DNA from: Clostridia bacterium
GTDB lineage: Bacteria > UBA6262 > WVXT01
Assembly (NCBI GenBank): GCA_030671905.1
Contig: DAOVHK010000003.1
Span: 1-26,680, forward strand
Direction: 5' to 3'
DNA length: 26,680 nt
Shown piece after piece: positions 21,895 through 26,680 of this stretch. Below the pieces are notes generated by a model. That model ran no database searches and was not told where the DNA came from. It saw nothing but the letters and a program-made list of their open reading frames with translations. The translations under genes and the position numbers were made by a program. Every line of letters starts with the position of its first letter. Within the stretch, counting starts at the first letter, position 1.

Positions 21895-24800
21895 TATTGC
21901 TTCTTCCCTCTGCCTGTTTATGTGCCAATGATTCAATTGCTTTTTTTCCGTCTTCGGTCTCTAAGTCGCACCGGAGACAGCGTCTGGCTTCTTTTATTGC
22001 CATCTCTTCCGTCATATTTAACTCTACCTCACCAAAACTGTTTATTCTCTTATTTACAGGTAAACACGGTATCCTGGGTCTCTGGGCAGATTCTATCTCT
22101 TGTTCTGTTAATTCGACAGGGAGCACATACACCGAGGGTCTGGTTAACTTATATTCTTTAACTAAACTTTCTCTTCGGATATATTTATCGATCATTCCCG
22201 CGGCGATTTTTCCAGATGACATAGCATCTATTACGGTGTTAGGACCCGTCACAACGTCTCCACCAGCGAAAACTCCATCTACATTTGTGGCGAGTGTTTC
22301 CGGGCATACTACTATTCTATTTCTTTTAGAAACTTCTATCGGCTCACCCTCCCCGAGAAAACAAAGGTCGGGTTCCTCTCCAATCGCTACTATTAGAGTA
22401 TCCAGGTTAATAACGAACTCTGTACCTCCAATAGGAACAGGTCTTCTTCTACCGCTTTCGTCGGCTTCTGCCAATTCCATTTTTATACATCCAACCCCTG
22501 TAACCTTTCCATTTTCAGTTATTATTTTAGTGGGAGCCCTCAGGAATTGAACCTCAATCCCCTCTTCAAGGGCAGCATCTACTTCTTCCTTGAACGCGGG
22601 CATTTGGGCTCTTGTCCTCCTATAGATTATAAGAACTTTCTCGCAACCTTTAATCCTGACGGCAGCCCTAGCCGCATCTACAGCGGCATTACCCCCGCCA
22701 ATAATTCCAACGCTTTTGCCTAGGACTAACCTTTTTTTACTAAGGTTTACATCCTTTAGAAATTCCATAGCCTCTATAACGTCATCGGCATCTTCGTTTG
22801 GAATATGTAACTTCCGTGAGTTATGAGCACCTGTAGCGATAAATACGGCTTTGTAGTTGCTTAAAAGTTCATCGAAAGGCATATCTTTTCCTATCCTGAT
22901 ATTTGTCTTAATTTTTACGCCTGTGTTCCTAATGTTTTCTATGTCGATGTTGAGTATATCCTTGGGTAATCTATATTCCGGTATGCAAACAGCCAATGCT
23001 CCACCGGGAACATCCAAAGCCTCAAAAATCGTAACATCATATCCTTTATTAGCAAGGTAGTAGCCCGCCGTTAATCCCGCCGGTCCGGAACCGATTATCG
23101 CAACCTTCTCCCCGCCTGTTCTTTGTTCTTTTGTTGTATGGTATATTCCGGCCTTTAATGCATAGTCGGTAGCAAACCTCTTAAGCGCTCTAATAGCGAT
23201 GGGACTGCCCCATTTACCAGCCTGACACTTGGATTCACAAGGATGGTGACATACCCTAGCACAAACGGCTGGCAGTGGGTTATCCTTGATGATTATATCA
23301 AATGCTTCTTTGAAGCGTCTTTCAGCAATTAGAGAGGTATAAACTGGGGCTTCCATCTCCATTGGGCAGACATGTTGACAAGGCGATGAAATTATCTCCT
23401 TGCATACAACAGCGGGGCATCTTTTGTATTTTACATGTGCTTCGTACTCGTTGCGGAAGTAGCGAATAGTGGTAAGCACAGGGTTAGGAGCAGTCTGCCC
23501 AAGGCCACAGAGTGAACCCATTTTAACCGATTCAGCCAATTCGATTAGTAAGTCGATATCCTCCGGTTTGCCCTTTCCCTTGGTTATATCTTCTAAGATT
23601 TCTAACATCTGCTTTGTGCCCAACCGACAGGGTACACATTCACCACAAGACTCCTTTTGCGTGAAGTCAAGAAAATAGCGGGCAACATCCACCATACAGG
23701 TATCCTCATCCATTACTACCATGCCGCCTGAACCCATTATTGACCCTGCAGTAATTAGTGATTCATAATCCATAGGGTTGTCTAAAAGTGTTGCGGGCAG
23801 ACAGCCACCAGAAGGACCACCTGTTTGAACTGCCTTGAACGCTTTACCGTTGGGAATTCCACCACCGATTTCATAGACCATTTGCTTTAGAGTAACACCC
23901 AGTGGCACTTCCACAAGACCTGTATATTTTATCTTGCCTACGAGTGCAAAGGTTTTTGTGCCCTTGCTTTTCGGGGTGCCGTATTTAGCAAACCAATCAG
24001 CACTTTTTTGAAAGATAAGTGCTACCGAGGCTAAAGTTTCTACATTGTTAATTATTGTAGGTTTATCCCAGAGCCCTGAGATGGCAGGGAAAGGTGGTCG
24101 TGGATGTGGCATACCTCTTTTTCCTTCAATAGAGGCAATTAATGCTGTTTCTTCACCACAAACAAAGGCACCAGCACCTTGCTTTATTTTTATTTGGAAA
24201 TTGAAAGAAGAATCTAAGATGTTATCCCCCATCAATCCATATTCTTCTATTTGCTTTAAAGCCTGTTTTAATCTCTCTAATGCGAGTGGATATTCAGCAC
24301 GGCAATAGATAAAACCAACACTCGCGCCAATTGTATAGCCAGCAATTAGCATTCCCTCTAATACAGAATGAGGGTCGCCTTCAAGAAGTGACCGGTTCAT
24401 AAAGGCTCCTGGATCGCCCTCATCTGCATTGCATATAATATATCTCTCTTCCGTCTCTGCTTCTAAACAGAATTGCCATTTTCGCCAGGTGGGAAAACCA
24501 GCACCCCCTCTTCCTCTCAAGTCAGATTTCTTCAGCTCAGTGATTATTAGTTCAGGTGTCATCCTAAGTGCTTTCCTAAAGCCACTATAGCCACCATTGG
24601 CAATATAATGTTTTATGTTTGTAGGGTCAGTAAAGCCGCAATTGCGCAAGACACGCCTTACCTGCCCCTTAAGAACTGGGATATGGAAGAGATTAGGAAT
24701 ACCATCGATACTTCCCTCTCCAATACTACCCAGCGCATACTCCGCTAAGGTGTTGTTATTGATAATATAATTTCCAATAAGTTCTTGAGCTTTCTCGGGA

Positions 24801-25066
24801 GTAATATTGCCGTAACATATGCCAGGGCCTCCTGATTTGGTGATGGTAACAATAGGTTCCGCATAACACAGTCCAATACAACCCACTTCAATGATATGAG
24901 CCGTAATCTCTCGGTTTTTTATTTCATTCCGAATTATTTCAAGCACCTCTAATGCGCCAGCAGACCTGCCACAGGTAGCAGTCCCCACAAAAATTAGCGG
25001 TATTTTACTCTGCTTTAATTCTTCCCACTCCTTTTTTGCTCTTCGTTGTATCTCCTCAAATAACAT
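21887..25066 (-). CDS. Trimodular flavoprotein: thioredoxin-fold + NuoF-like + GltD/NfnB-like subunit of formate dehydrogenase
   Basis: A 1059-residue fusion. Residues 1-100 are a thioredoxin-fold [2Fe-2S] domain (TCGRSAGA, VGCIGLCYAEP). Residues about 125-545 are a NuoF core: FMN/NADH loop RGRGGAGFPTWRKW, NADEGDPGAFMNRSLLEGDPH, and the [4Fe-4S] ligands CGECVPC (474-480) and Cys520. Residues about 560-1030 resemble the small subunit of glutamate synthase and NfnB: cysteine groups CQHVCPME and CARVCHHPCESKC, an FAD loop GSGPAGLTAG (659-668) and a nucleotide loop GIIGGGNAAVDAARAA. It can thus bind FMN, FAD and probably both NAD(H) and NADP(H). GAGGT precedes the ATG; the gene is 11 bases after the NuoE-like gene and overlaps fdhA. 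Confidence 0.93.
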   Translation of the reverse strand: MLFEEIQRRAKKEWEELKQSKIPLIFVGTATCGRSAGALEVLEIIRNEIKNREITAHIIEVGCIGLCYAEPIVTITKSGGPGICYGNITPEKAQELIGNYIINNNTLAEYALGSIGEGSIDGIPNLFHIPVLKGQVRRVLRNCGFTDPTNIKHYIANGGYSGFRKALRMTPELIITELKKSDLRGRGGAGFPTWRKWQFCLEAETEERYIICNADEGDPGAFMNRSLLEGDPHSVLEGMLIAGYTIGASVGFIYCRAEYPLALERLKQALKQIEEYGLMGDNILDSSFNFQIKIKQGAGAFVCGEETALIASIEGKRGMPHPRPPFPAISGLWDKPTIINNVETLASVALIFQKSADWFAKYGTPKSKGTKTFALVGKIKYTGLVEVPLGVTLKQMVYEIGGGIPNGKAFKAVQTGGPSGGCLPATLLDNPMDYESLITAGSIMGSGGMVVMDEDTCMVDVARYFLDFTQKESCGECVPCRLGTKQMLEILEDITKGKGKPEDIDLLIELAESVKMGSLCGLGQTAPNPVLTTIRYFRNEYEAHVKYKRCPAVVCKEIISSPCQHVCPMEMEAPVYTSLIAERRFKEAFDIIIKDNPLPAVCARVCHHPCESKCQAGKWGSPIAIRALKRFATDYALKAGIYHTTKEQRTGGEKVAIIGSGPAGLTAGYYLANKGYDVTIFEALDVPGGALAVCIPEYRLPKDILNIDIENIRNTGVKIKTNIRIGKDMPFDELLSNYKAVFIATGAHNSRKLHIPNEDADDVIEAMEFLKDVNLSKKRLVLGKSVGIIGGGNAAVDAARAAVRIKGCEKVLIIYRRTRAQMPAFKEEVDAALEEGIEVQFLRAPTKIITENGKVTGVGCIKMELAEADESGRRRPVPIGGTEFVINLDTLIVAIGEEPDLCFLGEGEPIEVSKRNRIVVCPETLATNVDGVFAGGDVVTGPNTVIDAMSSGKIAAGMIDKYIRRESLVKEYKLTRPSVYVLPVELTEQEIESAQRPRIPCLPVNKRINSFGEVELNMTEEMAIKEARRCLRCDLETEDGKKAIESLAHKQAEGRSNNG

Positions 25067-25077
25067 ACTCTACTACC

Positions 25078-25521
25078 TCACTTAGAGAAGGTCTTTCTTA
25101 TCTTGGCTTGTGCTAACTTGGCATACACCTTTTTGTTTATCATCATACATGGGGACAGTGCACAACACCCAATACATGCTACGGTCTCTAGTGTGTATTC
25201 CAAATCCGGCGTGGTTTCACCTTCTTTAATCCCAAGAATCCTTCCCACCTCATCGAGTATTCGTGATGCACCACGAATATGGCAAGCAATCCCCCTGCAT
25301 ACCATAACTCTCTTTCTGCCCATTGGAGTGAACTGGAATTGTGCGTAGAACGAGGCTACAGCGTATACCCGGCTCTCGGGCACACGAATAAATTTAGCGA
25401 CTTCAAGCATCACTTCTTCAGGAAGGTAACCAAATTCTGTCTGAACCTGCTGTAAAATTGGAATTAGTTCGTCTGTTTTTCCCTCGTAGGATAATAAAAT
25501 CGCCTTTAGACGTTCTTCCAT
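25078..25521 (-). CDS. NuoE/HydC-like [2Fe-2S] subunit
   Basis: A 147-residue thioredoxin-fold subunit of the 24-kDa complex I family. N-terminal helices with LIPILQQVQTEFGYLPEEVM are followed by VASFYAQFQF and the cluster ligands CRGIAC and CIGCCALSPCMMI. It feeds or drains electrons at the NuoF-like module of the next gene. GGGGAG precedes the ATG by 6 bases. It is the first gene of the formate dehydrogenase operon, after a 216-base gap with a candidate promoter. Confidence 0.93.
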   Translation of the reverse strand: MEERLKAILLSYEGKTDELIPILQQVQTEFGYLPEEVMLEVAKFIRVPESRVYAVASFYAQFQFTPMGRKRVMVCRGIACHIRGASRILDEVGRILGIKEGETTPDLEYTLETVACIGCCALSPCMMINKKVYAKLAQAKIRKTFSK

Positions 25522-25597
25522 GATATCTCCCCTCTTACCACCTTTCCTGCTGCAGCCGACAATCCAACCACGTCCTTAACCGCTTATCCAGCTTGCC

Positions 25598-25625
25598 AAT
25601 ATGTGTTTCTATCTGTTTATGTCAA
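25598..25625 (-). promoter_or_regulatory. Candidate promoter of the formate dehydrogenase operon
   Basis: On the minus strand a perfect TTGACA (25620-25625) is followed after 16 bases by CATATT (25598-25603), a 4-of-6 match to TATAAT. It lies about 75 bases before the NuoE-like start and immediately after the long palindrome at 25633-25697. No Rex operator of the TTGTGAA type is seen in the gap 25522-25737. Confidence 0.45.
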
Positions 25626-25632
25626 GAACTTC

Positions 25633-25697
25633 GGGGAACTTTTTTGCTTTGAAGTGTAAAGCGTTCCGACAAGTCGGGACACTCCAAACAATTCCCC
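25633..25697. repeat. 65-base nested imperfect palindrome upstream of the formate dehydrogenase operon
   Basis: Outer arms GGGGAA (25633-25638) and TTCCCC (25692-25697), middle arms GAAGTGT (25651-25657) and ACACTCC (25679-25685), and inner hairpin GTTCCGAC-AA-GTCGGGAC (25663-25680) are nested. On the minus strand the core reads GGAGTG, stem, TT loop, stem, then a CGTT-like stretch, the same plan as the element at 11479-11528 but with a different stem sequence. Confidence 0.7.
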
Positions 25698-25737
25698 TAC
25701 TCATCCGTTTTCCCTATTAATGAGACATTTTTTATTC

Positions 25738-26526
25738 TTATTTTTTCCTGTAGGCCCCAAGATAGTTATCGCAATATATCTGTTTCCCCATTAGCAGTTC
25801 AGCAGTAATCATACTGTTCATTAAATCTTTATCTAAGGGGTCGAGAATTGCCGCATCCAGACCACAGGCAATAGCCATTGCCAGGTAGGTTCGGTTGACT
25901 AAGGGACGATCGAGTGTCTTCTGAGAAACATTACTCAGTCCCAAAATCGTCCTGGGAGAAGGGTCGCACAGGAGCTTACACTGCTTTATTGTCTCTAAAA
26001 CTTCCCGGGAATGGTCCTGTGCCACATTGACCGGAAGGATTACTCCGTCAATATAAAGTTCGTTCATATCTATCCCTTGTTCCTGGGCACACGTTACAAT
26101 CTGGGCAGCAATTTCTGCCCTGCTCTGTGCATCTTGAGGAATTCCGTTCTTATTCATGGTCAAAGCGATTATAGAAGCATTGTATTTCTTGGCTAAAGGA
26201 AGAAGTCTGTCCAGTTTTTCTTTATCTCCCGAAGTAGAATTTATTATTGCTTTACCTTTGCATAGTTTAAGTCCAGTTTCCATTACTTCGAACTTTGTAG
26301 TATCAATCGCTAAAGGAGCATCAGTAACTTCGCCAATAGTGTTGACTAACCACTCCATAGCTCGTAGAGGCTCTTCGGAAGCAGGACCAACATTGACATC
26401 CAGCGCGTCTGCTCCTGCCTCTATCTGCTTGAGAGCCAAACCCTGTATAGTAGCCTTATCACCCTCTTTGATTGCCTTAGCCACATCATTAAACATACCA
26501 TTAATTCTCTCTCCAATAACGAACAT
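25738..26526 (-). CDS. acsE: Methyltetrahydrofolate:corrinoid iron-sulfur protein methyltransferase (AcsE)
   Basis: AcsE moves the methyl group from methyl-tetrahydrofolate to the cobalt of the corrinoid iron-sulfur protein in the Wood-Ljungdahl pathway. The 262-residue protein is a pterin-binding TIM barrel: FVIGERING at the start, ADALDVNVGP (Asp/Asn pterin contacts, about residues 40-49), APLAIDTTKFEVME, IINSTSGD, and TILGLSNVSQ near residue 195. I chose ATG 26526, since GGAGGG is 7 bases before it; an ATG five codons upstream lies in that ribosome site. It follows the end of acsD by 51 bases that contain a palindromic element. Confidence 0.93.
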   Translation of the reverse strand: MFVIGERINGMFNDVAKAIKEGDKATIQGLALKQIEAGADALDVNVGPASEEPLRAMEWLVNTIGEVTDAPLAIDTTKFEVMETGLKLCKGKAIINSTSGDKEKLDRLLPLAKKYNASIIALTMNKNGIPQDAQSRAEIAAQIVTCAQEQGIDMNELYIDGVILPVNVAQDHSREVLETIKQCKLLCDPSPRTILGLSNVSQKTLDRPLVNRTYLAMAIACGLDAAILDPLDKDLMNSMITAELLMGKQIYCDNYLGAYRKK

Positions 26527-26544
26527 ATTCTTTCCCTCCATGAA

Positions 26545-26570
26545 GGAGTAGCAGACTTCAGTCTGCGTTC
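26545..26570. repeat. Palindromic element between acsD and acsE
   Basis: GGAGTA followed by GCAGACT-TC-AGTCTGC (26551-26566) and GTTC. The stem is a perfect 7 bases. The GGAGTA lead and GTT tail match the units at 11479 onward, where the stem is a different sequence. The first ten bases GGAGTAGCAG are also repeated at 11464-11473. Confidence 0.65.
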
Positions 26571-26577
26571 AAATTCC

Positions 26578-26680
26578 TTATTCTTTTTTCATTAATTCTT
26601 CGATAGTTTTCTTGAGGCTATCTATTGCTTTAGGGTGGCACATTACCAGGATATCTGCTCCTGCCTGAAGATAACTAACA
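26578..26680 (-). CDS. acsD: C-terminal end of AcsD/CdhD, corrinoid iron-sulfur protein small (delta) subunit (partial)
   Basis: The last 33 codons of a gene entering from the right edge end in TAA at 26578-26580. The peptide contains AGADILVMCHPKAIDSLKK, which matches the family ending AGADLLxMRHPEAVxxxK of the delta subunit of the CO dehydrogenase/acetyl-CoA synthase complex. This subunit, with the gamma subunit, carries the methyl-corrinoid that AcsE (next gene) charges. Only the tail is visible, so the call rests on one motif and on the neighbour. Confidence 0.75.
   Translation of the reverse strand, partial: VSYLQAGADILVMCHPKAIDSLKKTIEELMKKE

Noticed and set aside
21897..22550. Long plus-strand reading frame (217 codons) opposite the FDH flavoprotein gene
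   Set aside because: It is the antisense shadow of a strongly conserved NuoF/GltD gene; the peptide shows no family motifs and there is no convincing promoter or ribosome site. The same applies to the other plus-strand frames, for example 429-752 opposite hypF and 20854-21246 opposite fdhA.
25609..25704. 31-codon minus-strand frame between acsE and the NuoE-like gene
   Set aside because: It runs through the nested palindrome, has no good ribosome site and its peptide has no recognisable motif; the DNA palindrome is the likelier signal.
1..26680. CRISPR arrays, tRNA or rRNA genes, full-size insertion sequences, phage genes
   Set aside because: I found no regularly spaced direct repeats, no cloverleaf-like or rRNA-like stretches, and no transposase or integrase reading frames.

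Overview
This window looks like a chromosomal energy-metabolism island from an anaerobic bacterium. Every supportable gene lies on the minus strand, so the reading order is from high to low coordinates. The evidence for an anaerobe with a Wood-Ljungdahl pathway is the methyl-tetrahydrofolate methyltransferase (acsE) with the tail of a CO dehydrogenase/acetyl-CoA synthase corrinoid protein subunit, a multi-FeS formate dehydrogenase with NADH- and NADPH-type flavin modules, a membrane [NiFe] hydrogenase fused in one operon to a Mrp-type antiporter, and a Rex repressor. Sigma70-like promoters and Shine-Dalgarno sites point to Bacteria. I cannot name the lineage; an uncultured acetogen-like or syntrophic/fermentative phylum is plausible. 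The DNA is moderately AT-rich.

Layout, in transcription order. (1) 26680-25738: end of acsD/cdhD, then acsE. (2) 25521-16945: formate dehydrogenase operon: NuoE-like subunit, a 1059-residue thioredoxin-fold/NuoF/GltD fusion, the catalytic FdhA (Cys form), a truncated CcdA-like membrane protein, mobA, fdhD and rex, mostly with overlapping stop/start codons. (3) 16929-4168: hydrogenase operon, starting at a consensus promoter and a near-perfect Rex operator: sulfhydrogenase-type beta and gamma subunits, a HycB-like ferredoxin, the NuoH-, NuoB-, NuoC- and NuoD-like hydrogenase core, a split Mrp antiporter (A, DE, B, C, D, E, F, G), a NuoI-like ferredoxin, the HycI protease and HypA. (4) 4161-1: nickel block: nikR with its own promoter overlapped by a NikR-type operator, a second such operator, the energy-coupling-factor nickel/cobalt transporter (M, N, an unlisted 35-residue secreted-like peptide, Q, O), and the first 316 codons of hypF.

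How it fits together (inference): formate dehydrogenase links CO2/formate to NAD(P)H and possibly ferredoxin; the hydrogenase links reduced carriers to H2 and drives Na+ or H+ across the membrane through the antiporter; Rex ties hydrogenase expression to the NADH/NAD+ ratio; NikR, the transporter, HypA, HypF and HycI supply and install nickel.

The least ordinary parts are the attachment of a sulfhydrogenase-like flavin/FeS module to a Mrp-linked group 4 hydrogenase, the trimodular FdhB, two very short gene remnants kept in tight operon overlaps, and a family of small GGAGTR-bordered palindromic elements at gene junctions, one degenerate copy of which is read in frame within the antiporter gene. 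No gene-free stretch exceeds 300 bases; the largest gaps (25522-25737, 16820-16944, 11437-11527) are described as features.
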